Source: Paenibacillus oceani
GTDB lineage: Bacteria > Bacillota > Bacilli > Paenibacillales > NBRC-103111
Direction: 5' to 3'
Length of the DNA: 64,000 nt
NCBI RefSeq assembly: GCF_014705615.1
Contig: NZ_JACXJA010000041.1
Span: 1-64,000 of the forward strand
Below the pieces are notes generated by a model. The model made no database searches, was not told the DNA's origin, and saw nothing but the letters and a program-made list of their open reading frames with translations. This document shows positions 26,752 through 36,297 of the stretch, in pieces. Both the position numbers and the translations under genes were made by a program. Numbering within the stretch: position 1 is the first letter of the stretch; each line of letters starts with the position of its first letter.

Positions 26752-27588
26752 ATGAAAACTCTGGTTTATTACGGACCTCGGCAAATAAGTATCGAAGAAC
26801 ATGAAATGCCGAAGGCGGGCCCTGGCGAAGCCCTGATCAAAGTGGAATCTGTAGGCATTTGCGGGAGCGAATTGGAAGGGTATCTGGGTCATAGCAGCGT
26901 GAGGATTCCTCCGCTCATCATGGGACATGAATTTTGCGGAACAATAGTCGAAGTCGTCGGACAATCCGGCCACAAATCCGAATGGTCCGTAGGGGACAAG
27001 GTCGTTGTGAATCCGCTTATCTCCTGCGGGAGCAGCGATCGCTGTATACAAGGCAAACAAAATCTTTGTCGCAGGCGCGAGTTGATCGGCATTCATCGGC
27101 CCGGTGCCTTTGCCGAGTATGTAGCGGTACCTTTGAGCAATTTGTACTCCGTTCCCAAGGAGATGAACGCTTCGATAGCCTCTTTGGCTGAGCCTCTCGC
27201 GGTTTGCATCCATGCCGTCAAGTTGGGTCTCCAGCCGTTTGAGGATGTCCTTATATTCGGCGCCGGAGCCATCGGGCTGCTCACCGTGCAAGCAGCGATG
27301 AGGATGGGAGCTAATCGAGTTCTGGTCGTGGAGAGGCAAGAGGCGCGCATGCACCATGCCAAGGCGCTGGGGGCGGACGTTGTCACGCCGGAACGATTGG
27401 GCAACGGAGCGAATGACTGCTTGCCGCAAGGAATCGATACGATCATTGATTGTGTGGGCGTGACGGCCACTCGCAGGCAAGCTTTGCAATGGATTCAATC
27501 CGGTGGAAAAATTATTATGGTCGGCTTGGGGCATGAGGAATCTCCGGTCCTGATGAGCCGCCTCGTGCGGCAAGAGGTGTCGATCTAA
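26752..27588 (+). pseudogene. zinc-dependent alcohol dehydrogenase, C-terminally truncated
   Basis: The first 278 residues of a medium-chain sorbitol/threonine-dehydrogenase-like enzyme. Catalytic zinc ligands (GICGSE, GHEFCG), the structural-zinc cysteines (CGSSDRCIQGKQNLC) and the cofactor motif GAGAIGLLTVQAA are present. It stops abruptly after SRLVRQEVSI, where family members continue for some 60 more residues (KGSY...). The downstream bases instead encode an SDR fragment, so the end has been lost by deletion. Part of the cofactor domain and the C-terminal helix are missing; activity is doubtful. It lies six bases after the hydroxyacid dehydrogenase gene. Confidence 0.75.
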
Positions 27589-27706
27589 AGAAGGATGCGA
27601 TGCTATGAGATATGCGAAGCAGGTGATCCGCGTGAATGCCGTCCTTCCGGGTCGTATGAAGTCCGCGAGTGGGTTATCGTCGAAAAAAGGGCGAGAGTAC
27701 GAATGA
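27580..27706 (+). pseudogene. short SDR fragment joined to the broken alcohol dehydrogenase
   Basis: Shifted one base from the preceding frame, the bases read SKEGCDAMRYAKQVIRVNAV then LPGRMKS, which is the helix-F to C-terminal core of a short-chain dehydrogenase (compare YAKQxIRVNAVxPG). About 200 residues before and 40 after this motif are absent. It shows that the operon once ended with at least one more dehydrogenase and that a deletion fused the two genes. A further 36-codon frame to 27813 is not recognisable. Confidence 0.6.
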
Positions 27707-28001
27707 ATGAGTGCTTTTGTAGCCTCGACGTGGAATCTGACGAATTTGTAGAATTTGCGTGCCAAGTGAGAATAGAAGACCGTCCTGGAATCGGGAGAAA
27801 CGTAGAATTATAAATCCGCTTGGAAAATGATTAATTGAAAAGAAGTAAGCGGTTAATTATGATTTTCTTAACTCGATGGGATCCTAACCCAATGCGACAC
27901 AATACTTACGAATTTAGTGGAGAGGGGAGGGGAATCGAAACAATCGCTTAGACGGTTTTTAGGTGAGCAGGCTCAAGATCAAAAGGGAGGATTGTATTCG
28001 T

Positions 28002-31000
28002 ATGGTGAACAAAGTGAGACCAAACATGAGATTATGTTTTGTTGTTGCATTGTTAATTTCGCTTGTATTTCCAAGTACAATATTTGCGGCCTATACGCAC
28101 GAGCCTGTTGAGGTTCAAAATCCGGCATCGCCGATCAAGATATCGGTGAACGGAAAAATCGTGAAATCGGATGTACCGCCTAAGTTTATCGACGGTAAAA
28201 TATGGGTGTCTGCCGAGGCGATGGCTCATTATTTATATTCAGTCTTTTATGAGTCTATCGATCGCAAACAATTTGTGATGAGAAACGATTATTATGAAAT
28301 GACCGCCATTTACGGAAGCAACCAAGTCACCTTAAAAAACGGCTCCACGATTACTACAATTCCTACCGAAATGCCCTTTAAAGAAGGCATTAGAAGCTTT
28401 ATCCCACTGGATACGCTCATGTACGCGTTCGAAGCCACATACACATGGAATGCCTCTAGCAATACGGCAGAAGTGCTATATGATGAAAACCGGCATATTA
28501 CCGACGAAGCCGCTGTACCGGTAGCTGTACCGGGTGTGGATATAACAGCTGTGGGCAAATCGAGAGACGTCTACTATAGCATTCCAGTGAGCGATCTGAG
28601 CGCCCAAGTCACGGTATGGCGGAAGTCGTCGGATCCGCAAAACTATGTTATCCCCCTTCGACCCAGAAATACGGGATACGCTTGGGTTGAAGCACCAAAG
28701 CCTCGATATAATGCGGCAACCGGCGCCTTCGAAGGAGGTCTTAGTTACGCAGCCGGCGTTGGCGGCAGTAACGAAGTCATTCGAGTGAAAATTAAATACT
28801 CGGACGGTATTACGCCGGATAAGGTGTTTAAAACCATCGTTTCCACTACCAGCCAAGGTTATAATCATATACCAGATTACGCGTTTCATTTAAGGAGTAC
28901 GTTCAATAATATAAGCGTGTATGTGGATTATTTCGGATATACTTCCGAGGATAAGATTACGTATACACTTCCGATCGCAGCTCCTAACACCATGCAAGTG
29001 GTCCTGGACCCTGTCAATGAGGTGAAGTTCAGGAAAGTAGGAACGGTTCCATGGGAAGAGGGCCTTCCACTGGCCTTTGATTCGATTAACCAGCATTTCA
29101 GAGGCTCTATCGTCGGTCTTGACCCCGATACGGAATATGAAGTGCAAGTGAAAATCCTCAATGACAATTCCACATACACCGGAACCATAAGAACATGGAA
29201 AGAAAACGTCCCCATTGCTGCGACGATCCCGATCGCATCCATCTATGAGCCGGGAAAACCGCTGTCCGTTCAAGGGCTGCATGGAACTGAAAACGGGTAT
29301 ATCCGCATTATAGGAGACGGAAGCACCGTAATCGAAGTAACCGATGAATATTTGGAAGCGGTCCTGATCGCGCAGTCCGAATATGTGATTTTGGAAAACT
29401 TAATCATCCGGGGAGGCAAGAAAAGCGGGATATCGGTTCTCAGTTCCAGCCACCACATCCGAATTATCAATAGCGATATATCCAATTTCGGAAGAGAAGC
29501 GACCCTATACTTAGGTAAGCAAACGATTGCCAATCATGCGGATCCGAATCTGGCTGTTGACTTGCGCACAGGGCAAATGTACGCTGCCAACGCCATGCCC
29601 GTCAACAATGACTCCGGTATTCATGTAAGCGATGCAAGCTATCTCGTCATCGAAAAAAACTATATTCATGATGCCAAAACCAAATCCAATGCATGGAACG
29701 CTGGCGGAGGCAGAGGATGGTACGAAAATGTGCCAGGGTTCTTCGAATGGAACGAAAAACATCCGCAAGGTGTAAGCGGCATGTATGCTAGAGGAGGCGT
29801 CGGCGTCGTCATTCGATACAACGATATTATTGGTAGCGACGACCACCGTTTTAACGCTCTTATTGAAACGTATGGAAATCACGATACAACCGGCGGTATT
29901 GGAGTCGATTCCGACGTGTACGGAAACTACTTGGCGTATGGTCAAGCCGACAGCATGGAATTGGAAGGCTCGAATATGAACGTAAGGTTTTACAACAACA
30001 AAATTGAGGGTGTCTCTGGCGGCTTAGGCATGGATTCGGTTTATATAGGTCCCGTGTATGTGTATAGAAATCTGATTCAAAACCTGGGCGACGAATGGGG
30101 ATTGATTCAAGGAGTTACCAAGCACGGAACAGCTCCTAATGAATGGACTAAGGGGTTGGGTGTGAACTATTTGTTTAACAACACCATTCTCAGTTCAATG
30201 GGTCATATCACCCGGAAAGACGGTCAACTGTACAGACCGTTTTATAGGAATAATATTATAGAGTCCATCGATAGTCCTGTTGGCGGCCAAAACGTCATTA
30301 CACTTAAACACATTTACAATTATCCTGGTGTCAGCTACGATTATGACTTGATTAACGGAGCTTCGACATCCACGAACGCCACTGGTACCGGCGGACCTGC
30401 GCCTATTGTGGAGCCCAATGGAGTCACCGGGGTCAAAACCGGTACCGCCTTTGCTCCTGATTCAAGCAAAAAGGCAACATTCATCAACAGAAACGAAGGA
30501 AACTATGTCCAAACAAGCGGGAGTCTAGGTTTTGATGCGGGTACAACCATTCCCAATTTTGTAACTTCGACCGACTACACCGGAGCCGCCCCTGATATTG
30601 GAGCATTCGAAAGCGGCAAGGACGTGATCGTTCCTACCAGACCAACCGCTTTAAGATCAGATGGAGGTAAGTATCAGGTTAATGTTACTGGGAATACGAC
30701 TCAGCAAGTCATTATAAAAACAGCTGGTGTTCCGACCGGAACCCAGTATGATTTGTTGAAGAACCGAGACTACGATTGGTTTACCGTAACAGATTCATTA
30801 GGGAATACGAAAGGCACGATAACGTCTGGTGTCGACTTGGTACTCACTGTAACAGGATATCCTAAGAAAATCGGTAAAAATTTCTTGGGTGAACAATTCG
30901 GAAAAACGATAACAAAAGGTCTTGCTGACCTTGCTAATTCACCTGCTAATGTATTAACGGGGCAACCGGCAGTAGGTAAAGGTGCCTTCCTTGTTAAATT

Positions 31001-31838
31001 GGACGATGGCCTTTCTCTGCCGATTTCGGTTTATGTTACGGAAGGCAGCTATAATGCGAGTCATACCCTTACCTATATTAATGGAGCCATTGTTCAAAAT
31101 GTGACGGTTCTTGCAAACGGAATGTCGCTCGGCCAAACGGTTACACCACCGACCCCTACAAAAGAACTATTTGCCTTCTTAGGCTGGTATGACGAAACGT
31201 ACGCGCACAAGTTTGATTTCAGCAAACCCGTCGAAGCAGATACCGTCCTGTATGCCAAATGGATGCCGGACACCACTCCACCTGTTACCACTGCAGCCGT
31301 AACCGGAACGGCCGGATCGGGCGGTTGGCATACGTCGGACGCCACGGTTTCGCTCTCTGCCGCATATGATATTGCCGGTATACATGCAACCAACTATAAG
31401 TTAAACGTCGTACAGAGCGTTTACGGCGTCCTGCCGACGAGCGGGTTTGTGCCCTACACTACTCCGATTGTGCTTGGTGACGGCATTTACGAAGTGCAGT
31501 ATCGCTCCGTAGATAAGGCAGGCAATCTCGAAACCGTCAAATCGATAACGTTGAAGTCCGATAAGATTGCACCGACGTTTACGGTATCGGCGAACGGAAA
31601 TCCGCTGCATGACGGCGCGGTGTTTGACGACAGCCAGCCCGTTACGCTGAATGTGCTAAGCGGAGATAGCTTATCCGGTGTGGCATCTCAGGTGGTAACT
31701 GTCGATGGATTGCCGCACGTGCCGGGAACACCACTGAATTGGGCAGGTCAGCTAGGAACGCATGTCATTCAAGTAACAGTAACAGATCAAGCAGGGAACA
31801 CAAGTCAAAGGACGACGATTGTTACCGTTATCGATTAA
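28002..31838 (+). CDS. secreted right-handed beta-helix protein with Ig-like and InlB-type repeats
   Basis: Extracellular protein of 1278 residues. The signal peptide ends near residue 29 (STIFA). Residues about 40-155 resemble the copper-amine-oxidase N-terminal-like (stalk) domain, followed by beta-sandwich and fibronectin-like regions. Residues about 425-865 are a parallel beta-helix of the pectate-lyase/chondroitinase B type (YVILENLIIRGGKKSGISV, HHIRIINSDISNFGREA, YLVIEKNYIHDAKTKS). Next comes an InlB B/Flg_new repeat (LGWYDETYAHKFDFSKPVEA) and two C-terminal Ig-like domains with SVDKAGNLE and TVTDQAGNTS. ATG 28002 has AAAAGGGAGG upstream. It likely degrades or binds a polysaccharide outside the cell; no SLH or sortase signal is seen. 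Confidence 0.85.
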   Translation: MVNKVRPNMRLCFVVALLISLVFPSTIFAAYTHEPVEVQNPASPIKISVNGKIVKSDVPPKFIDGKIWVSAEAMAHYLYSVFYESIDRKQFVMRNDYYEMTAIYGSNQVTLKNGSTITTIPTEMPFKEGIRSFIPLDTLMYAFEATYTWNASSNTAEVLYDENRHITDEAAVPVAVPGVDITAVGKSRDVYYSIPVSDLSAQVTVWRKSSDPQNYVIPLRPRNTGYAWVEAPKPRYNAATGAFEGGLSYAAGVGGSNEVIRVKIKYSDGITPDKVFKTIVSTTSQGYNHIPDYAFHLRSTFNNISVYVDYFGYTSEDKITYTLPIAAPNTMQVVLDPVNEVKFRKVGTVPWEEGLPLAFDSINQHFRGSIVGLDPDTEYEVQVKILNDNSTYTGTIRTWKENVPIAATIPIASIYEPGKPLSVQGLHGTENGYIRIIGDGSTVIEVTDEYLEAVLIAQSEYVILENLIIRGGKKSGISVLSSSHHIRIINSDISNFGREATLYLGKQTIANHADPNLAVDLRTGQMYAANAMPVNNDSGIHVSDASYLVIEKNYIHDAKTKSNAWNAGGGRGWYENVPGFFEWNEKHPQGVSGMYARGGVGVVIRYNDIIGSDDHRFNALIETYGNHDTTGGIGVDSDVYGNYLAYGQADSMELEGSNMNVRFYNNKIEGVSGGLGMDSVYIGPVYVYRNLIQNLGDEWGLIQGVTKHGTAPNEWTKGLGVNYLFNNTILSSMGHITRKDGQLYRPFYRNNIIESIDSPVGGQNVITLKHIYNYPGVSYDYDLINGASTSTNATGTGGPAPIVEPNGVTGVKTGTAFAPDSSKKATFINRNEGNYVQTSGSLGFDAGTTIPNFVTSTDYTGAAPDIGAFESGKDVIVPTRPTALRSDGGKYQVNVTGNTTQQVIIKTAGVPTGTQYDLLKNRDYDWFTVTDSLGNTKGTITSGVDLVLTVTGYPKKIGKNFLGEQFGKTITKGLADLANSPANVLTGQPAVGKGAFLVKLDDGLSLPISVYVTEGSYNASHTLTYINGAIVQNVTVLANGMSLGQTVTPPTPTKELFAFLGWYDETYAHKFDFSKPVEADTVLYAKWMPDTTPPVTTAAVTGTAGSGGWHTSDATVSLSAAYDIAGIHATNYKLNVVQSVYGVLPTSGFVPYTTPIVLGDGIYEVQYRSVDKAGNLETVKSITLKSDKIAPTFTVSANGNPLHDGAVFDDSQPVTLNVLSGDSLSGVASQVVTVDGLPHVPGTPLNWAGQLGTHVIQVTVTDQAGNTSQRTTIVTVID

Positions 31839-31872
31839 TCGATTCGGGTAAAGTCGATTGTCAAAAAGGTTC

Positions 31873-31904
31873 AACCCTGTTCTCGGTAAGAGAGCAGGGT
31901 TTTC
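31873..31904 (+). terminator. intrinsic terminator
   Basis: AACCCTGTTCTC (31873-31884) pairs with GAGAGCAGGGTT (31890-31901) with a single G-U pair and a five-base loop, followed by TTT. It lies about 35 bases after the stop of the beta-helix gene. Confidence 0.75.
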
Positions 31905-31984
31905 CCTGTACCCGAGGCATGAGGAATGAGCGAGGAGAAACTTTAAAAAGTATTCCATTATATTTAAAGGAGCTGAATAATCTT

Positions 31985-33445
31985 ATGAAACTTAATGAGT
32001 TGTTTACGCTGTCATCCTCGCCCGAACGATTAGGGATCTCTTCCTCGGCGGTCCTTCAATTTATTGAAACCATACAAGGGGAACAAATCTGCATGCATGG
32101 ATTTTTACTGTTGCGACATGGGCAAATTGCCGCTGAAGGCTACTGGGCGCCTTATTCAGAGACCAGCATGCATCGAATGTATTCAGTGAGCAAAAGCTTC
32201 GTGTCGTTAGCTATAGGGTTGTTGATCGATGAAGGTAAAATTACTTCAAGTGACCGGGTTGTTACCTTTTTCAACGATAAATCGCCTCAACCTATAGATC
32301 CTTATCTGGCTAAAGCAACCGTAAGAGACCTTCTGATGATGGCTAGTCCTCATATCAAAACCGCGTATACTCGCTACGATCCGGACTGGGCTGCCGCTTT
32401 TTTTAACAGCAAGCCTTCGCATATCCCGGGAACCCTTTTTGCCTATGACACCTCGGCGACAGTGATCCTGTCCACGATTGTGGAACGGATAAGCGGGATT
32501 CCTTTTCTGTCGTATATGCGTGAGCGGCTGCTTGATCCGATCGGCTTTTCCAAGGATGCCCGGTGTATTAAAACTCCAGAAGGCACATCGTGGGGAGGGT
32601 CCGGCGTTATTTGCAGCTTAAGGGATATGGCCAAACTGGCCTATGTCTGCATGAACAAAGGTCGGTGGAACGACCATCAGCTTATTTCAGAATCGTATAT
32701 TCGTGAAGCAACGTCGAAACAAATTGATAACTCCCTCACAGGTAATCATGGGTACGGCTATCAAATATGGATGGAGAAGAACAACGGATTCTCTTTCAGA
32801 GGGATGGGGTCCCAGCTTGCCTATTGTTTTCCCGATATAGATCTAATATTTGCTTGTATTGCTGATACGCAAGGCTCCCCCCATGCAGAGGTTAACATTG
32901 TTCATGCGTTTCGTGAAAAAATTGTTAGCGCCACTCAAGAGTCTCCGTTGCCTAATGATAATGCGACCAATACGATCCTGAACGAAACCATAAAAACTCT
33001 TAAGATATTGCCTCAACAAGGTAATCACACCTCTTCATTTGAACGGAAGGTTAATGGCAAATGGTATTCATTAAATGAGAATCCGATGGGGATAAAGCGG
33101 CTGCGGTTCAGCTTTTTAGGGGACGAAGGCATATGGGAATATGAGAATGCCTCGGGCGAACACCAGCTAAGATTTGGTATCGGAAAAACGATTCAAGGGC
33201 CGTTTCCTCAAAAGAACTATTTCGGTGAAAAAATCGGGACGCCATCCGGCAAAAGCTATGATTGCCTTTCATCGGCTGCATGGGTAGAAGATCATAAACT
33301 TAATATGTTAGTCTATATAACGGATATATATCTTGGCTCGATTAAGATGACCTTTTCATTCAAGGATAATGAAGTAACCGTCTATATGGCCAAAGCCGCC
33401 GAATGGTTTTTAGACGAGTATGAGGGAGTTGCAACCGGCCACTAA
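31985..33445 (+). CDS. serine hydrolase, beta-lactamase (class C-like) fold
   Basis: Protein of 486 residues. Residues about 40-330 match the beta-lactamase/transpeptidase-like fold: Ser67-Val-Ser-Lys70 (MYSVSKSFVSL) is the catalytic SxxK motif, FAYDTSATVILSTI contains the Tyr of the second motif, and GYGYQIWMEKNNGFSFRGMG lies near the third. A C-terminal domain of about 130 residues follows. There is no signal peptide, so a cytoplasmic esterase/amidase rather than a secreted antibiotic-resistance enzyme is likely. AAAGGAG is 12 bases before ATG 31985, a long spacing; the longer upstream frame is not supported. It may remove acyl groups from polysaccharide fragments; this is inference from position only. 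Confidence 0.8.
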   Translation: MKLNELFTLSSSPERLGISSSAVLQFIETIQGEQICMHGFLLLRHGQIAAEGYWAPYSETSMHRMYSVSKSFVSLAIGLLIDEGKITSSDRVVTFFNDKSPQPIDPYLAKATVRDLLMMASPHIKTAYTRYDPDWAAAFFNSKPSHIPGTLFAYDTSATVILSTIVERISGIPFLSYMRERLLDPIGFSKDARCIKTPEGTSWGGSGVICSLRDMAKLAYVCMNKGRWNDHQLISESYIREATSKQIDNSLTGNHGYGYQIWMEKNNGFSFRGMGSQLAYCFPDIDLIFACIADTQGSPHAEVNIVHAFREKIVSATQESPLPNDNATNTILNETIKTLKILPQQGNHTSSFERKVNGKWYSLNENPMGIKRLRFSFLGDEGIWEYENASGEHQLRFGIGKTIQGPFPQKNYFGEKIGTPSGKSYDCLSSAAWVEDHKLNMLVYITDIYLGSIKMTFSFKDNEVTVYMAKAAEWFLDEYEGVATGH

Positions 33446-33479
33446 GTCAGTTGGTGTTTGAGAACCTTAAACCCGACGC

Positions 33480-33702
33480 TTAGCTCGGCTGACAAGTTGT
33501 CTAGGGGAGAAACTTTGTCGCGTTCGTATCCAGCACCCCGGCGCCGATGGCCAATTCGGTCACGAAATATGACGCCATCGGGATTACTGAGATGACCTGA
33601 GCGTTCAGTGAATGTACACAAAATAAAAAGGACATTAACACGATTTTGAGGGAAGTCGAAGAGAATATGAACAAAGCTGTCGAAGCACAGAAGAAAAAAT
33701 AG
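33480..33702 (+). pseudogene. C-terminal remnant of a sugar-binding lipoprotein
   Basis: The end reads KDINTILREVEENMNKAVEA then QKKK and a stop, nearly the same as the C-terminus of the intact binding protein at 4130-5428 (KDVNTALREAEEKANTAIEA). About 20-40 residues before it are weakly similar but interrupted by a stop. The rest of the gene is gone. Confidence 0.65.
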
Positions 33703-33726
33703 CATATGGATTAGTATCTGATAAAA

Positions 33727-33755
33727 AACCGTCAGGGCTTTCCTGGCGGTTTCGC
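33727..33755 (+). terminator. intrinsic terminator
   Basis: AACCGTCAGG (33727-33736) pairs with CCTGGCGGTT (33742-33751) with one G-U pair, then TTCGCTT. It is the original terminator of the dead binding-protein gene. Confidence 0.7.
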
Positions 33756-33880
33756 TTCGGCAAATAATGAACCTCCAATAAGCAAGATGCCGGCTTCGCA
33801 CATGTAGGGTTGACAGTTCTTGGTTTCGCCCTAAAAATGGGAGTATACAGCTGCATCTATCGGCTTCTAAGGGGAGGTTT

Positions 33881-34191
33881 CATTTAAGAGAAGTCCGCTC
33901 CTGCTGCGGGAGCAGCGGGAGACGATCTCGTCCGCCGTGACCTTCGGAACCGTCCAAGTGCATCCTGACGGCAATCCGATCATGGTGATGGCGGATCATC
34001 AGACGACAGGCAGCTATTCGAAAATAGCGCAAGTCATCTCGGCGGATTTACCGCTGCTGGCGCAGACGAATTTGGGCGGGAAAGTCAGCTTCCGGCTCGT
34101 GTCGCTGCGGACAGCAAAGCAAAAACACGTGCAGCAGCAGCTTGCTGTGCACAAGCTCCGCCGCGGAATGGAGCAAATGGCCCGTTCATGA
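33881..34191 (+). pseudogene. C-terminal remnant of 5-oxoprolinase subunit PxpC (KipA family)
   Basis: The frame contains LLREQRETISSAVTFGTVQV followed by HPDGNPIMVMADHQTTGSYSKI and ISADLPLLAQTNLGGKVSF, the conserved end of biotin-dependent carboxyltransferase/KipA-PxpC proteins. An intact gene has about 320-350 codons; only about 100 remain and there is no start. It directly precedes an intact pxpA gene, its usual operon partner; pxpB is absent. Confidence 0.75.
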
Positions 34192-34224
34192 CGAGGCGAT
34201 CCTATCGATCGGGAAAGGGAGAGA

Positions 34225-35004
34225 ATGATGCACATTGTAGATTTGAACTGCGATATGGGAGAAAGCTTTGGAGCTTATTCGATGGGCAGAGACGCCGAGG
34301 TGCTGCGGCATGTCACTTCCGCCAACATTGCTTGCGGCTTCCATGCCGGCGATCCGGCCACGATGCGCCGTACCGTCAAGCTTGCCCTGGAGCACGGCGT
34401 CGCGCTGGGCGCGCATCCCGGGCTGCAGGATCTGATCGGCTTCGGCCGCCGGGATATGGATATATCGCCTGAGGAAGCTTACGATATCGTCGTCTATCAA
34501 ATCGGCGCGTTATCGGGCTTTGTGCGGGCGGAAGGCGCAAAGCTCCAGCATGTGAAAGCGCACGGCTCGCTGTACAATATGGCGGCCCGCAATAGGGGGC
34601 TGGCCGAAGCGATTGCGGAAGCGGTGTACCGTTTCGATCCCGAGCTGATTTTATTCGGTCTCGCGAACAGCGAGCTGATCCAGGCGGGCCGGAAGGCCGG
34701 TCTACGGACGGCAAGCGAAGTGTTCTCCGACCGGACCTATCAGGAGGACGGGTCGCTGACTTCCCGCAGGCTGCCGAATGCGCTCATAACCGACGATCAG
34801 CAATCGGTCGACCAGGTCGTCCGGATGGTCAAGGAAGGCAAAGTTATGTCCCAGCAGCAAATCGACGTTCCGATTCAAGCCGATACGATTTGCATTCACG
34901 GCGACGGGGCGCACGCGATCGCATTTGCCGAACGCATACGCCGTTCCTTGGAGCAGGCCGGGGTGCTTGTACAAGCGGCCGGTGCCGGGAAACGGAAGTT
35001 ATAA
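34225..35004 (+). CDS. pxpA: 5-oxoprolinase subunit A (LamB/YcsF family)
   Basis: Full-length LamB/YcsF protein of 259 residues (family usually about 250). Signature motifs include [60 protein letters not shown] and [14 protein letters not shown]. With PxpB and PxpC it forms the ATP-dependent enzyme that opens 5-oxoproline (pyroglutamate) to glutamate. Here PxpC is only a fragment and PxpB is missing, so the complex cannot form from this locus; the protein may be a survivor of a decayed operon or work with partners elsewhere. GGGAGAG precedes the ATG. Confidence 0.93.
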   Translation: MMHIVDLNCDMGESFGAYSMGRDAEVLRHVTSANIACGFHAGDPATMRRTVKLALEHGVALGAHPGLQDLIGFGRRDMDISPEEAYDIVVYQIGALSGFVRAEGAKLQHVKAHGSLYNMAARNRGLAEAIAEAVYRFDPELILFGLANSELIQAGRKAGLRTASEVFSDRTYQEDGSLTSRRLPNALITDDQQSVDQVVRMVKEGKVMSQQQIDVPIQADTICIHGDGAHAIAFAERIRRSLEQAGVLVQAAGAGKRKL

Positions 35005-35139
35005 ACGGCTATGATCTATAACGGAATTACCGCTCCAGCTGACGACGGAGACTCATGGATTCTAGACTCCTGCTCTTCAGCGGACAAGGTACGTTATTCC
35101 GTTTAAGCTCCGAAGTGGAAGGAGAAGGAGAAGGATGGC

Positions 35140-35902
35140 ATGGAACCTTTACAACTGCAGGCGGATGTACATATCGTAGGTTCCGGCACGGCCGGCATGA
35201 TGGCGGCCAGAGCTGCGGCGGATGAAGGAGCCCGGGTGCTGCTTATAGACAAAAGCTTGATCGGCCGCAGAGGCGCGACGATTTTTGCCCAGATGAACGT
35301 TGCCGTTGCGCTCGGCGAGGCCGACGATGACAATACGAGATTCAATTTGAAGATGCGATAAAGGGCAACTGCGGACTTGCGGACCTGGTTATCGTAAGGG
35401 CCATCGTCGGACGAGGCCCCGAAGTGATTATAGAAACCGAGAAGTACGGCGTCAACTGTCGAGAATAACCGAAGGGAAACGGTCGAAAGCTTTTGCCCCC
35501 GGTCATTCCAAATCCCGCCGCGTACACGTCGATTATTGAATACCGGCGGGCTGCGACCAGTCGTCCCTGCAAGCGTTCAAACGCAAGTTCCAGCATGTTA
35601 TGTGGAAAGGGGCGGGACCGCTTCTGACCGAAGCCGGCTTGATACAAGCGCTGGGTGAGATCCGCGTTTTACAGTAAGAATTAGAGCAAATCGCGCTTGC
35701 CCGGCAATCGACGTACGTGCTGCCTCTTGTCGAAAAGGTGGAAGCGGACCGTATACTTCAGGCGGGAGAGGCGATCATCCTTGGCGCCCTGGAGCGTAAA
35801 GAATCCCGAGGGGCGCATGTCCGGCTCGATTATGAAGATACAAACGAACGGCAGGTCAGCTATACGTTTCGCTGGAACGATCGCCGGCAGTGGGAGATTT
35901 AG
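35140..35902 (+). pseudogene. fumarate reductase/succinate dehydrogenase-type flavoprotein, collapsed
   Basis: ATG 35140 (GGAGAAGGAGAAGG upstream) starts a clear FAD-binding domain: DVHIVGSGTAGMMAARAAAD, then VLLIDKSLIGRRGATIFAQM. The frame fails at 35361, continues in others as GLADLVIVRAIVGRGPEVII and AFAPGHSKSRRVHVDY, then jumps to the C-terminal domain (WKGAGPLLTEAGLIQAL, then LGALERKESRGAHVRLDYED) ending at 35902. The whole central part, several hundred residues with the active site, is missing and several shifts are present. It would have worked with the iron-sulfur subunit remnant that follows. Confidence 0.75.
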
Positions 35903-35931
35903 CCGAATGTGCAACAAGGCGAATCCATAAA

Positions 35932-35942
35932 GGGGGGGGGGG
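35932..35942 (+). repeat. run of eleven G
   Basis: Eleven consecutive G bases lie eight bases before the ATG of the iron-sulfur subunit remnant, replacing or extending its ribosome site. Such runs slip during replication and sequencing. Confidence 0.8.
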
Positions 35943-35949
35943 ATGGACG

Positions 35950-36232
35950 ATGTCCATCGTCACGCTGCAAGTCATACGGGGCGATCAGCAGAGCGGTTCC
36001 GTGGTTAAACGCTTTGAAGTGCCCTTCCGGGGAGGAATGAGTTTGCTGGACGCGATTTTTTGGATTCGCGAGCACCGCGATTCTTCTTTGCCCGTCCGTT
36101 ACTCTTGCCGCTCCGCCAATGCCTGCAAGGAATGCTCGGCCCTTGTAAACGGCAAGGCGGGATATTTGTGCACCGTTCGCGCCGTTCCCGGCCAGGGGTT
36201 CCTGGTCGAGCCGCTAAAAGCGCTGCCTTGGG
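35950..36232 (+). pseudogene. iron-sulfur subunit of a fumarate reductase-like enzyme, truncated
   Basis: The frame starts MSIVTLQVIRGDQQSGSVVK and shows the N-terminal 2Fe-2S ferredoxin domain: SLLDAIFWIREHRDSSLPVR then CRSANACKECSALVNGKAGY and LCT, with cysteines in the usual arrangement, up to LVEPLKALPW. A complete subunit would go on with two 4Fe-4S clusters (about 230-250 residues). The sequence changes abruptly to a repeat element at about 36240. A partner of the preceding flavoprotein remnant. Confidence 0.75.
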
Positions 36233-36297
36233 GCTGCATTCGAATCCGATACATCGTGGGCGTTCGGCTCTCTGTCCTGCTATTAGCGGGGGTGGAG

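Noticed and set aside
26680-27765. Long minus-strand open frame (361 codons) opposite the zinc dehydrogenase
   Set aside because: The plus strand carries recognisable zinc-binding and cofactor motifs; the minus frame matches nothing and has no ribosome site. It is a shadow caused by codon bias.
27703-27813. 36-codon frame after the SDR fragment
   Set aside because: No ribosome site and no resemblance; it follows a known deletion junction and is probably non-coding.
31739-31984. Upstream extension of the beta-lactamase-fold gene into the beta-helix gene
   Set aside because: The extension overlaps the end of a supported gene and its terminator, and lacks family similarity; the ATG at 31985 starts the homologous region.
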